Source of the DNA: Cristatella mucedo
Lineage: Eukaryota; Bryozoa; Phylactolaemata; Cristatellidae
Length of the DNA stretch: 64,000 nucleotides
Direction: 5' to 3'
NCBI GenBank assembly: GCA_009760855.2
Contig: WPIO01000001.1
Location: forward strand, 14,849,501 to 14,913,500
Shown: positions 44,583-55,896 of the stretch, piece after piece
Layout of the letters: every line of letters starts with the position of its first letter
Position numbering within the stretch: position 1 is the stretch's first letter
The notes under the pieces: model-generated
Told to the model about the DNA's origin: nothing
Databases searched by the model: none
Seen by the model: the letters and a program-made list of their open reading frames with translations, nothing else
Made by a program: the position numbers and the translations under genes

Positions 44583-47243
44583 TCAACGTTCACTTTGATA
44601 ACTTATCTGACGCTTTCAGCACCGAATTTCGTGCATTGACTGACTCATTGTCACTTGTGGCTCATGTGCATGGCCCTACCCACATCAAGGGTCACACACT
44701 CGACCAGATTTTCTCATATAACTGCACTTTGTCATCACCTATTATTACCAAATCATGCTTATCTGACCACATGCAGATCTCATTCAATCTACAGTGTGTG
44801 CCCACATCCTTCTCTAAAATAACCTGTGAATCGCGAAACCTCAAGACCCTTGACATCGATGCTGTCCGTGCGAGAATATCTGCTTCACCTCTGCTACTAA
44901 ATCCTCCCTCCGATCTGTCATCATTGGTAGATAGCTACAAGACGACACTAGCTGACAAGCTAGACGAGTTTGCCCCTCTGACAAAGCGCACTGTGCGCCC
45001 CCCCCCCCCCGCCCAGATGGCCTATGGTTTACCGCAGACATTAAACTAGCCAAGTCTACTAAACGAAAGCTTGAAAAAGCATACAAAAGATCCGGAATAA
45101 CTGTCCATCGACAGGCATATGAAGACTACTGTAGGTTGTACCAATCGATCCTAGCAAAGGCTAAGTCTAGTTTTTATGAAAACATTGTTGAATCACAGAT
45201 GCACAATCCAAAAATGCTGATGTCGACAATAAACCATCTCCTCAACCGTTCCCAGATTAGCTCCTTACCTGATGATCCTAATGATGATCTAGCCGATCAC
45301 TTCTCTCGATTCTTTGTGCAGAAGATAGACAAGATCAGGGAATCCATCCCTGCGATGACAACCTCCCCACTAGAATGCTGTTCCTCGGTTCCTGGCTGCA
45401 CCTCAATGTCTGCATTTAAGCAGGTCACTAGTGATCTAGTCCTAAAGTTCGTATCTCAATCAAAGAAGACAACAAGTCCTCTGGACCCTATTCCCACTGT
45501 CCTGCTCCTACGTTGCATTGATCTGCTGCTGCCATGCATAACTAACATAATTAATATGTCATTAGCCTCAGGTCATGTCCCAGCACCTTTCAAGAAAGCT
45601 GTAGTCAGGCTACTTCTCAAGAAAACTACACTTGACCAAGAGAACTTGAGAAACTACCGCCCAGTTTCCCTTCTACCATTCCTATCAATGACACTCGAAC
45701 GGGTCGTGGCAGACCAGCCGAACTCGTATATCGAAACCTCACACCTTGCTAGTAAGTTCCAGTCTGGCTTTAGAGCTAATCACTCCACAGAGTCAGCATT
45801 GCTTAGGGTATACAACGACCTACTTAGGAATGCAGACATGGGTAGAGTGTCTCTGATTGTTTTGCTTGATCTTTCGGCAGCTTTTGATACCATCGATCAC
45901 AAAGTTCTTCTAGAGCGCCTCTCATCTCGCCTGGGCATCACTGGCACTGCTCTGCAGTGGTTCAGGTCCTTTCTCAGTGGGAGACTCCAGAGTATTGACG
46001 TGAATGGACAAAGATCATCTGAAGTACCTCTGAAATATGGAGTACCTCAGGGCTCAGTGCTAGGTCCGGCTCTTTTCACGGTTTATACTCTGCCTCTTGC
46101 TGATGTGATTGCCAAGCACAATGTAGGCTTTCACTTCTATGCGGATGACACTCAGTTGTACCTTTGCTTTGATCCCTCCCAGCCTTCGAGCACCTCAAAT
46201 TCTCTAAACTCACTAGCTGCATGCATTGATGACATCCGCACATGGATGGCAGCAAATTTTCTAAAACTTAACGATTATAAAAACTAACTTACTAGTTATG
46301 GGCAAACACAGTGTGATCCAGAGATTGTAAAGGCTGACTCTCAAAATTGGCTCTGCCAGCATATCTCCAGTTGAATCAGCTCGAAATCTAGGTGTCATAT
46401 TCCAAAGCGACCTCTCGTTAGACGACCTCATCAGCTCCCCAGTCAAATCTGCCTATTTTCAGCTTCATAAAATTGCTAAAATTCGGGCTTGTTTATATAA
46501 GATGCCACGTCTAAGTTGGTCCATGCATTTGTGACATCCCGTCTTGACTTCTGCAACTCACGGCTTACTGGCCTACCGGCATGTGCGATCAGGCGATTGC
46601 AGCTGGTGCAAAACTCTGCAGCTAGGCTTGTCTGTCGTGAGCGTCGCAGTTGCCACATTACTCCACTTCTCGCCGACCTGCACTGGCTGCCAGTCAAGCA
46701 ACGGATTGACTTCAAGGTTTTGTCGCTCACTTTTAGGTCCCTTCATTCTATGGCTCCAGCCTATCTCTCCGACATACTCCCCCATCAGGCCAAGCATCGT
46801 ACCACCCGCTTTTCGGAATCCAACAGTCTAGAAATACCTCATACAAACCTTAAATCCTTTGGAGACCGTGCATTTAGTTCGTGTGCTCCCAAAGCTTGGA
46901 ACTCCCTCCCGACCTGCGTCAGAACATCCCCTGACCTGACCACATTTAAAAGGAACCTAAAAACACACCTATTTAGGACAGCATTTAGTGGGTCCCTGTG
47001 ATTCGTCCTTGATGTGCTTATGCGTGCTGACACTGTGCATGCTGCCACTAACCACATTTGCATGCTGACCCTGTGCATGTCACCCCTAACCATATTATTC
47101 ATTTCGTTTGTTTTTTTCAAGCATGATTTTACTTACCATTCAATTGCATTTCACTATACAGCAAATGTAAAGCGCCTAGAGAGAGATTAAGTTCTCTGAG
47201 GGCGCTTTATCAAGTGAATTATTATTATTATTATTATTATTAT
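44583..47243 (+). mobile_element. LINE A copy 2, best preserved (RT to tail), 5'-truncated
   Basis: Starts inside the endonuclease (FNVHFDNLSD), keeps GHTLDQIFS and CLSDHMQIS, shifts frame at a C-run (44999-45010), then carries the main RT frame below. C-terminal region (46516-47001): [51 protein letters not shown]. 3' UTR and tail end in ten ATT units. Confidence 0.95.
45136..46287 (+). CDS. LINE A reverse transcriptase frame (383 codons, open)
   Basis: A non-LTR reverse transcriptase domain open from fingers to thumb: SPLDPIPTVLL, NYRPVSLLPFLS (R/P motif), [22 protein letters not shown] (first catalytic Asp), [24 protein letters not shown] (catalytic DD), [11 protein letters not shown]. 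Motif wording fits CR1/L2-like elements of the Jockey group. The element lacks its 5' half and shifts frame before and after this frame, so it cannot move by itself. Confidence 0.92.
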   Translation: MYQSILAKAKSSFYENIVESQMHNPKMLMSTINHLLNRSQISSLPDDPNDDLADHFSRFFVQKIDKIRESIPAMTTSPLECCSSVPGCTSMSAFKQVTSDLVLKFVSQSKKTTSPLDPIPTVLLLRCIDLLLPCITNIINMSLASGHVPAPFKKAVVRLLLKKTTLDQENLRNYRPVSLLPFLSMTLERVVADQPNSYIETSHLASKFQSGFRANHSTESALLRVYNDLLRNADMGRVSLIVLLDLSAAFDTIDHKVLLERLSSRLGITGTALQWFRSFLSGRLQSIDVNGQRSSEVPLKYGVPQGSVLGPALFTVYTLPLADVIAKHNVGFHFYADDTQLYLCFDPSQPSSTSNSLNSLAACIDDIRTWMAANFLKLNDYKN

Positions 47244-47454
47244 CATGCATAGCAATCTTAATGCCATAGGCTTCTCTTCTGATCAGCAGTAGCCTTGGAA
47301 GAGTTCGATTGGCCCAGGGTCACGTGATATTCGGCCAATCATTAGTGGTGTATGGCTACAAAAATATATCTGGTCTGAGTCATCCAGTGCTGTACTGCAG
47401 GTCAAGGTGAGATCGCTCGGTGTGCTACAGGCTGGATTTGAAGTTGATTCAGCC

Positions 47455-47533
47455 AATACAAATGTAAAGCACCTAGAAAGAGATTAAGTCCTCTTAGGGC
47501 ACTTTATCAAGTGTGTTATTATTATTATTATTA
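47455..47533 (+). mobile_element. LINE A tail fragment
   Basis: CAAATGTAAAGCACCTAGAA, AGATTAAGTCCTCTTAGGG, TTATCAAGTGTG plus (ATT)n. Confidence 0.85.
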
Positions 47534-48002
47534 ACACTGCACTCCACCATCAGAGTTGTCAGGCCTTCGGGTGTGCTTCATAATCCAGTATAGCACTCGG
47601 GTTTCAGTGCGCGTATAGTAGCATGGGTTGGTTGTTCTTTGTGTCTTTAAGTGTTCTGCCAGCATTGTAACCTTGTATGGCAGTACCCAAATTTCATGAC
47701 CTATGACTTTAGCCAGTGTGATGACTGGAATCACTTGTGTGAGTAATCTTAACAAGCAGGATATAGTCAGAAGCAATATCTTGGTATTTTGCAGGCTTGC
47801 CAGTACAGTCATGACAGGAACTTAGGGTACTGATTGGGTTCATATATTGGGTTCATAGCTAATTAATCTTTATAATCCTCATAATCTTTATATTCCTCTA
47901 GCTTCAGCTGTGCCCTTGGGTTTTCTTTGTTGCATGAGTTGTGTGTATTCGGATTTGGGCGTTCAGTGGTTCTAGCTGAATAGCATAACGTAGTCAAAAA
48001 TG
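47534..48002. other. No gene recognised
   Basis: Short frames only. Confidence 0.5.
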
Positions 48003-48170
48003 TAAAGTTGGCCGATATCCTCACTTATATAGCAGCAGAAGAGCCTCAACGGCAATCGCCACCATTTACAATGGGCAATGAAGGATTTGCCTGCTGCCAG
48101 ACTCGAATGCACGACCTGGGTCGTGAAGTGTATGCACCTTATCTATCCCTGGGCTAAAACCCAGAAGTGT
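48003..48170 (-). mobile_element. SINE I copy
   Basis: TTATATAGCAGCAGAAGAGC, GGCAATCGCCACCA, CAGACTCGAATGCACGACCT, CACCTTATCTATCCCTGGGC. Confidence 0.8.
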
Positions 48171-48307
48171 GTGTTGAAAACTGCTCAGGCTTACATTTGT
48201 TGTGCTGCCGACTTACATGTTTTGCTGGGGATGCATCCCTCTGGACACAGGTATTAGCACATCACAATATTTTCGTCTGGGGTTGTCCTTTGACTATGTC
48301 TAATACA

Positions 48308-48331
48308 TGACTATGACTATGACTATGACTT
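48308..48331. repeat. (ATGACT)n, about 4 copies
   Basis: ATGACT repeated four times; a related CTATG piece precedes it. Confidence 0.85.
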
Positions 48332-49554
48332 TGTGTATTACTTACAGGCTAAAACTCTCCAAGCTTCGGGGCAGAAAAGCAGTTCATTATGCTTAATAGT
48401 ATTGACTAAGCTCTCAAATATTTAATACAATATCAGTCTTCATACTGGCTATGAAGTTGTCCCACGTCGGTTAGTGGTGACCAAGTGCACCCAGCTGGTC
48501 ATCGAAGCTTGCTGTCAACTCCCAAAGCGTTCGAAGTCTCCCAGAAAGATTGCTTCTTAATCATCGATCTGATTAATTCCATGGGTATATTATGGGTTTA
48601 TAATCTCTAACTAACAGGGCCAATCCATGACGACACTGAAACATTTTTTGACCTGCATAGCAGTATCCTTTGGTTCATTTTCTTGTTGATAAGGAATTCA
48701 GTCTCGAAGGACTTCCGGCATATACAATTCCCAAATCAATCTTAAAGAGAGATGCATTTTGGTTCATGATGTCAGGAATTGGTCGATTATATTTATTTCT
48801 GCTAAAGTCGTGCTCTAAGAAGGATGTGTACCAGAGGCAATATAGTGTGGGGATAATTTCCATTGCAAAGTACCTACTTTCTATACCTCTGTGCTGCTCA
48901 TAGCTGCCGTGGCATTGCAAACACGTTTATTCCGAGTTGCTTTAAACCTATGGCTATGAATGCATTTGAACCCCAGCTGTTTGTATGGGCATCTTTGTAA
49001 TGATCAACTCATCCACTATCCGTATGCCAAACTTGCAACCCATCTATGCTCGGCTGACCTCAGGAAAACATTGCGACACATACTGCGAGACATTGCAAGC
49101 ACTTAGGAAATTCAAAGGGCAATCTTCAGTCGCATTGCAGAGTGTAGTTGTGTAGCCCGAATTGCCTTAATTATGAGTGGCAGTAAATTAAGGCTGCTTC
49201 CGAGATAGAACCTTACTGTGGGCACAGCATTGGCTTCGACCTAGGCAAAGGCAGCAGTGCTAATTAAAAGAATTAACCTAAAAATTTCATATAGACGAGG
49301 GGAGACCTGCAGTAACAGGTTTTCAGCTCGAAATGACTTGTCAGCTCGAAATGGCTTGCAGCCTGCCTAGTCCCCACCAAAAGTTCACGGTTTGATAACC
49401 GATGAGCCTGGCCTAAATAGCAGAGTGCCCCTAAAGCAGTAGTTCATGGCGATAGCAGAGGCTATGCAAAGCCAACATCACAGGATTTCTCTCGCATAAA
49501 CTACTCCCTGCACAGCCGCAAAAGATAGGTAGGACAGCAACAACAGCATAGGTT
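48332..49554. other. No gene recognised
   Basis: Overlapping opposite frames at 48670-48920 of no known family. Confidence 0.5.
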
Positions 49555-49670
49555 AGGGCTCACCTTTCGATCGTGTTTCCTTTGCCGCAAATATAAAGCG
49601 CCTAGAAAGAGATTTGAGTTCTCCGAGGGTGCTTTATCGAGTGTATTTTTATTATTATTATTATTATTAG
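49555..49670 (+). mobile_element. LINE A tail fragment
   Basis: GGCTCACCTTTCGATCGTGT, AAATATAAAGCGCCTAGAAA, TTCTCCGAGGGTGCTTTATC plus (ATT)n. Confidence 0.85.
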
Positions 49671-49787
49671 TAAGGTCCCTTTGACAAGCTGCAGCGAATT
49701 TCAAGATCAGTGCATGCTCTTTCCACGGATTGATAAACGAAATCGGCAGGCGAGCAGGGATGGGTTTAATAAATAAATAAGTAAATA

Positions 49788-49890
49788 CTAGCTGATTTCA
49801 CAGCATTTTTTATATAGCAACAGAAGAGCCTTGACGGCTATCACCACTGCTTGCAGCAGTGATAAAGGATCGCCCACCATAGGGTTCGAA
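49788..49890 (-). mobile_element. SINE I copy, head truncated
   Basis: AGCTGATTTCACAGC, GCAACAGAAGAGCCTTGACG, GGATCGCCCACCATAGGG, then sequence departs at GTTCGAACAAG. Confidence 0.75.
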
Positions 49891-49959
49891 CAAGTCTTTT
49901 AAAATTCTCTGAAAGTTAATAGCTACATTCTAACCGTTTTCGAGATATTGCATTGATAA

Positions 49960-50383
49960 TATTTTTCTGCATTGTTCTATCGCCCTCTTTTAGGGCCCTT
50001 TGTTCTCTTGCTCCACCGGCATACCTATCTCAAAAACTTCCTAATCAGGCTTTGCATCATACCACCTGCTTGCAAAACTCTTAAAATGTTGAGCTGTGCC
50101 TGACCTTACCTTAGTTCGCATGCTCCCAAAGCCTGGACCTCACTCCCGACTGACGTCACGACACCCCCCCCCCGACTGGCCGATATATGAAAAGAAGCTA
50201 AACTCAGTTGCTCCTCACAGCATTTTCTCGGTCCATGTGAATTGTCCTTTGTGTTCGTATGCATGATGACACTGTACGGTATCGCTAACCAATTGACACG
50301 CTTCCGTAGCAGCATATGCAAAGTCCTTTGAATGAGATTTAGTTCCCAGGGTGCTATACACATATTATTATTATTATTATTTG
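49960..50383 (+). mobile_element. LINE A-like remnant with tail
   Basis: CTCTTGCTCCACCGGCATAC, CAGGCTTTGCATCATACCAC, GCTCCCAAAGCCTGGACCTC, tail AATGAGATTTAGTTCCCAGG, (ATT)n. Strongly decayed. Confidence 0.75.
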
Positions 50384-50690
50384 TTTGCAGAAGGCTCTCA
50401 CTTGCATCTGTTGTTTGATCCTTTCCTGCCTCCCAACACTCTCAAGATTCACTCACTGATTGTATTGCCGATGATAAGTTCACTCACTGATTGTATTGCC
50501 GATGTTGCAAAATTGGCTCGGCCAGCACACCTCCATAACTTCTACTCAGGAAATTATATCTCCTGTTTCAAAATACCTTAGACCTCCGTAAACTGTCTCC
50601 TTTGCAGGTCTTCCTGCTTGTACAATAAGATGCTTAATGATTTAAACTTGGCAGGTAGGCTTGTTTTGTGTGTGAATTGTCACAACTGCC
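50384..50690 (+). mobile_element. LINE A-like scrap with 31-bp tandem duplication
   Basis: TTTGATCCTTTCCTGCCTCC resembles the FDPSQPS coding of LINE A and AATTGGCTCGGCCAGCA its KIGSASI coding. 50448-50478 is duplicated at 50479-50505 (TTCACTCACTGATTGTATTG). Confidence 0.55.
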
Positions 50691-52230
50691 ACACTGTAAG
50701 GTAATGTAATGTATCTCGTTTGTAACTCCAAAGTCATAAAGACCATGTGGGTGTTATGCAGGAGAGTTTTGTATAGCGCACTCACAGCCTAAGCGGCTTT
50801 AGATACGCATTCGGTAGCCAACAGACTTCGTCTCACGCAACAAAGAGAAAGTGGGAAAAATAACAGAGTCAATAGAGCAGTTGAGGTAGTGAGTAGCATG
50901 GAAGTAGCAGCTCAGGACCGCTGAGGAGGATGAGCCATAGTGGGCACTAGCAGAGTAGTTGTCGTTGCGTAAGAATTGTGGAGGCGAGTTCCACAGTCTA
51001 GGACCTGCAGAGCTAAAGCTTCTGTTGCCAACGGTCTTTAAGCGGAGGAATGGAACAGCTCATTTATTGTCCACACAGGACCTGAGGGCGCGAAGAGGCT
51101 GAAACTGATGCAGAAGTTCAGCTAGGTACGAAGGGGCCGAGTCGTGGTGGGCCTTGTGGGTCAGTGTAAGAACCTTGCTCTGTATCCGTTGCTCAACCGG
51201 CATCCACCATAGCTCTTTTAGCAAAGGAGACACGTGGTCAAACCTCTGGGGCCTTCAAGACTAGCCTTACAGCCATATTCATAGTCAGCTGCAGTGGCCT
51301 AATAGCTTTCTTTGGTAGCCCAGCCAAAAGGCAGCAGTTCGGTTTTATCATAATTTAATTTCAGGAAGTTTTCCGACATCCAGGATCGAGTATTGGCAAG
51401 GCAAGCATTCAGTTTCTCAGTTGCTGGAGCAGATTCCGATGGTTTGAATGACAAACACAACTGAGTATCGTCAGCATAAAAGTGATATCCTACTCCATGG
51501 GCCTTAATGACTTTTCCCAGACGTTGTGTATAAATGGAGAACAGCAAGGGAACGAGTACAGACCCTTGAGGAACTCCACAGGTGACCCTTCTCGTGTGTG
51601 AGACCTGACCTCCACACGACACGGATTGAATACGATCAGACAAGTATGATTTAAACCAAGCCAGTGCTTCGTCTGCCAGACCGATCGTTGTTCTCAATCG
51701 TTCAAGCAGAACATCGTGATCAATGGTGTCGAAGGCAGCAGAAAGATCTAGCAGAGCTAGGGCAGTGACATTCCCGTCATCGTTGCTACGTAGAACGTCA
51801 TTGTTTACACGGAGGAGAGCAGTTTCAGTGGAGTGCTGCCTCTTGAACCCTGATAGAAATGTTTCTGACATTTCATTATTTTCAATATGTTCAACCAGCT
51901 GCTCAAGAATCTTTGACAAGAAAGGAAGAAGGGAAACTGGATGATAGTTTGCAAGGATCTCTGTATCTAATCCAGGCTTTTTAAGTACGAGTCGAACGAT
52001 TGCCGATTTGAAGGACTTGGGGACGACCCTTTTTCCCAGAGCAGCATTAAAAATCTTGGTTATTGCAGGTCTAAGTTGGTCTGCTAGTGAAGACCACAGA
52101 GATGAAGGTATAGGGTCTTCAGGAGACGAGCTCTTTTTGCTAGACCTTATTAAGGTAGCCACATCGCATGCAGAAACCTTAGAGAATCTTTTAAGGTATG
52201 GTCACAGGTTGTGGAACCGTGATTGCTTTA
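50691..52230 (-). mobile_element. LINE B copy (RT to 3' end), 5'-truncated
   Basis: The RT frame at 52162-51299 leads into a decayed C-terminal region and a 3' end with ATTAC repeats (reverse of GTAATGTAATGTATCTC). The thumb-side coding looks deleted at about 51300. Distinct in sequence and tail from LINE A. Confidence 0.9.
51299..52162 (-). CDS. LINE B reverse transcriptase frame (287 codons, open)
   Basis: Non-LTR RT domain: [79 protein letters not shown] (usually SVLGP), YHFYADDTQLCLSF, WMSENFLKLNYDKTELL. Catalytic Asp residues are present. Related to but clearly different from LINE A. Not an autonomous element, since the endonuclease half is absent. Confidence 0.92.
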   Translation of the reverse strand: MATLIRSSKKSSSPEDPIPSSLWSSLADQLRPAITKIFNAALGKRVVPKSFKSAIVRLVLKKPGLDTEILANYHPVSLLPFLSKILEQLVEHIENNEMSETFLSGFKRQHSTETALLRVNNDVLRSNDDGNVTALALLDLSAAFDTIDHDVLLERLRTTIGLADEALAWFKSYLSDRIQSVSCGGQVSHTRRVTCGVPQGSVLVPLLFSIYTQRLGKVIKAHGVGYHFYADDTQLCLSFKPSESAPATEKLNACLANTRSWMSENFLKLNYDKTELLPFGWATKESY

Positions 52231-52279
52231 GTCGGTGGGGGCTAAATGGAGGCACGAATGTGTGCACATTTTTTTCAGT

Positions 52280-52420
52280 AAAGAAGGCACCACTTCTGTC
52301 CGGCATACTTTGGCTCCCCATCAAGCAGCACACCGACTTCATTTCTTGTAACTCTTGTCTTGGTCCCTTAGCTCCCATAGCTGTGGCTTACCTATCTCTT
52401 GCATATTAAGTCCACAGGCT
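52280..52420 (+). mobile_element. LINE A-like scrap
   Basis: LLSGILWLPIKQHTDF, then LGPLAPIAVAYLS, parallel to [16 protein letters not shown] and the APAYLSD stretch of LINE A. Confidence 0.7.
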
Positions 52421-53335
52421 TTGGACAGTATTGTCTCTTCCACAAACTCTGATCGTTCGGCTGCAGCTTTAACAAATGCGCAAAAGTGTTACTTAGTAAA
52501 AGCTATGTGTGGAAGCAATGATCAACTATATGCAATGCTGGTCGAAATACCAGCTGGATGCAAGATTTTGTAGCCACTAATTCGCTTGCCAATGTAGCTT
52601 CGGGGTTACTGATCAGACGACAGATTTTAATGTATTTATCTATTTGAATGTAGCATCCTGGTTTTCAAACCTAGCAAATTCTGTTTTCTGTTCACTTTTA
52701 CTGTGCACGGGAAAAGCCAGGCCTGCACTTGTAGCCATGACAAAAGTTGACTTACTCTAGAATCTCCATCGCAATGTATGGTGTGGAGTTATTGGGCAGG
52801 TTTATTTTGAATTTGCATCTTGCACTGCATCAAGTGTTTCAGGAGTAAAGCCTTTTTTTGGAAATCCCTAGTGACATGCCTGCCTTGTATTTTCCACAAA
52901 CTCAGCTAGGTCATGTGCTGGGGGTCTTCTTCTCTGAGTTATTTCTGCATTTGTATGATTGTATGACTTGTGTCGGTAGACTTAGTAGTCATTGGCAACC
53001 CCAGTGTCATTCAGTAACTGAAATGCCTCACCTTCAAGTTTGGCTCAGCCATCATCTCACTTCTTGCCGATTATGATAAAATGAGCTTTTACTCTATGAT
53101 CTCACCAGCTCACAATCAAGTTTACTTTTTGTCAAGTGGCTACTTTTTGTTAAGGGACATTTTAAAAATTTGTTGTGATTAGGTAATAGTACGACGGGAA
53201 AACAGAAGTAGTTGGCACAGTAGTTGTGTCACCTCCAATGTTGAAGGTGCTGTTCAGCTGCCATATAAATTTGGCTGTTAAACCGACTACTTTTTATTTT
53301 AGATTATCTCCTTGCAGGCTTTTAAAGCCTGTTCT
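52421..53335. other. No gene recognised
   Basis: Short frames only; parts could be unrecognisable LINE sequence. Confidence 0.45.
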
Positions 53336-53715
53336 ATAAGAGTTACTGATGTGGCTGAACACGCAACCACCATAGTTAACCACTTTTCTCTGACCTGCTT
53401 TGGCTTCTCGTCAAGCAGCGAATTATCTTGAAGGTGCTATGTTTTTTAACTGACCTTGAAGCCTGAAACCACGAGTTCTTTTCCCCTGTACCTAAATCCT
53501 GGGATTCTGCCAGCTGACATAACTGCATTCTCACATTCTAATATTTTAATCACACATGTTTCGTCCTTGTGATTATCCTTGATTCACTTGTGCATGCTAC
53601 CATTGGGCTTGTTATTGTTGCTAATTAGGTTAATTGCTTCATTTTCAGCCTTTGTGTGGTGCCTAGACAGAGTTAGTTCTCATAGGGTGCCATATAAATA
53701 AATGTTTTATATTAT
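53336..53715 (+). mobile_element. Strongly decayed LINE remnant with tail
   Basis: CTTCTCGTCAAGCAGCGAAT (compare LPVKQRI coding), then a tail-like stretch GTGCCTAGACAGAGTTAGTT and CTCATAGGGTGCCATATAAA. It ends about 140 nt before the 4E-T start codon. Confidence 0.55.
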
Positions 53716-53852
53716 TTTTGGTATTGGGTCTATACAGGCACCCACTCAGTAAAAATACACTGTTGTGTTGTCGGGAAAATTGAGTTCATGGCTGTTCACT
53801 TGCGGCTGTAGAGGCCGCTGATTGCAGTTTTTATTTTCTAGCACCTACCATT

Positions 53853-53951
53853 ATGACCATGCCAGGAGAGATCATGAAATCAGTTCCGTCTACATCGTCC
53901 ACTTCTGATGAGTCAAGTGTGTCAGCTTCCGTGAAGTTTTGCTACGAAAAA
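53853..53951 (+). CDS. EIF4ENIF1: 4E-T coding exon 1 (start; Y of the eIF4E motif)
   Basis: Codes residues 1-33: MTMPGEIMKSVPSTSSTSDE, a Ser/Thr-rich head, then SVSASVKFCYEK. The donor after AAA is GTTGGT, which departs from consensus at +3 and +4, but only this donor keeps phase 0 with the next exon. A second in-frame ATG lies at 53859. Confidence 0.8.
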
Positions 53952-55865
53952 GTTGGTATTTGGGCTGCTCATTTTGATGACCCTACTGTGGCCGTTTGAG
54001 TGACCATATGGTCCATATTGACAATCAACTCCCTTAGTGCATTCGCATGCAAAACTGTTGAAACATGTACCATTGCATACCCTGCCTGTGGAAATGCTTG
54101 GCTCAAAGCTTTTTTTCTTTAGTGTTCTCTAAGATGATCTGTCCTTGCCGTTTTTTTAACGTCTTTAGTCACTCTTATACTTAATCTTATCCTGCTTTAC
54201 AAATCTGCTCTTCTGTAAATCGGTATTGCAGAGGCAAGAACTTGTGGTCGATGGCATATTTTCTAATTTGAGTTTTGGTTTCGACTCGTGCCCTGGGATT
54301 TTTATTGATATAATCACTCGACCTTGACCTACATACATTGCAGCTTCTAGCCTTCACCTAGGTTTAACCATTCGATCATGCTTCCTTTGTAGCAAATATA
54401 AAGTGCCTAGAAAGAGATTAAGTTCTCTGAGGGTGCTATGCAAATGTATTATTTTTATTATATGATGACAGTCGGTGGGGTAGTGATGGCCAGTTCATTT
54501 CTTGATCGGCTTAGTAATTGATCTTACTGTTGACTTTTGAAGCTGGATCTCCTGCCAACTATCCAAACAGACACTGCCCTACTAGAATGCACCGCAGGCA
54601 CCCTCTTTACCCATCACGGTTTACATTAGGTAGGTAAGTGATGGTAAGCCTGTCCCAGTGACCTTCCAAGCAAACAGGAGTTCCACCTTGTGAGTCGTGG
54701 CTCCTGTCATAGCGTGTGCTTGGTTGGATGGTGTTTCCGAAGAAGGTTGCCATCTGAGCAGCAATTGAGCATGGGTGTTAATCGTAGGACCTGAAGAATG
54801 GCAGGGAAGCTGCTACTTGCTATCATTGCTTATTAGAGTGTCGGTGCAGTACTCTTAAGTGGAGTTGGGTTAGCAGTACTCTGGGTTAGCATTACTCTAA
54901 GTTGACGTGATCCATTTGACAGAAGATGGCTTGATTACTGGTGGCTAGTTTTGAGTATCGTGTTGCTGTCCCATGTTCACTCGTGTATGCACGGCAGCTC
55001 TGTGTCAAGGAGCTATGCTTGTGTTATGAAGGAACTCACACCATTCTTTGCGTTATGTGAGGCCTGGTTGGTTACAGATCGATATGCGCTAGCACTCAAA
55101 AGTGAGAACACCGCAGAATTGATGATTCTATATGGCCTGTAGCAAGACTGAATGTATACAAGTCCTTCAAACATAACCAATAGCAATAGAGACATGCCCT
55201 CACACAAAAACAAGTGAACCAACAATTTAAGTCCCATAAAGGGACAAGCCAAGAACATGTGACCATTTAGCCTTTGAAATGAAGTACAGTCCAGACTTAT
55301 AGTTAAGAGACACTCGAGGAGGAAAGCGGTATTCTATGGCAGTAGTAGCATATGTATGCACAAAAGTTGTGAAAGTCTACAAAAGCTTGGTCCAGAATTA
55401 TAGTTTTGTTTCTGAGGCTGCCGTTCATGGCTAGGGGAAGCTGCCCTAGTGTGACATGCGGTGCCCATGTTAAAGTCATTGTAATGTTTCAAGTAATACA
55501 TAAATAAATAGAAATAACTAAATCAATATATATATATATATATATATATGCCGTCCTTGTTTTGCCTTGGGGTTAATGTCCTTACCTTTGATGAAAGGAG
55601 CACCATGCTTGCCTTTGACGACCCAGGCCGTGGGCTGGAGTCCTGCCGCACCTGGATAGAGACTCAAGTTTTCTTAGGGTTCTATACAAGTGCATGCTGC
55701 CACTAACCATATTTGCTTGCTGACCCTGTGCCTGTAATTTTTAAGCATGTTCTGATTTTTGTCATTGAGCATGTTACCACTAACCATTCGATCATGCTAC
55801 TTTTGCAGCAAATGTGAAGTGCCCACAAAGAGGCGACTTCTCAGAGGGCGCTGTAACAAATGCAT

Positions 55866-55896
<31 letters not shown>

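Noticed and set aside
42271-53852. A shared bidirectional promoter for DRG1 and 4E-T
   Set aside because: The start codons are 11.6 kb apart with many repeats between them; too far for one promoter on this evidence.
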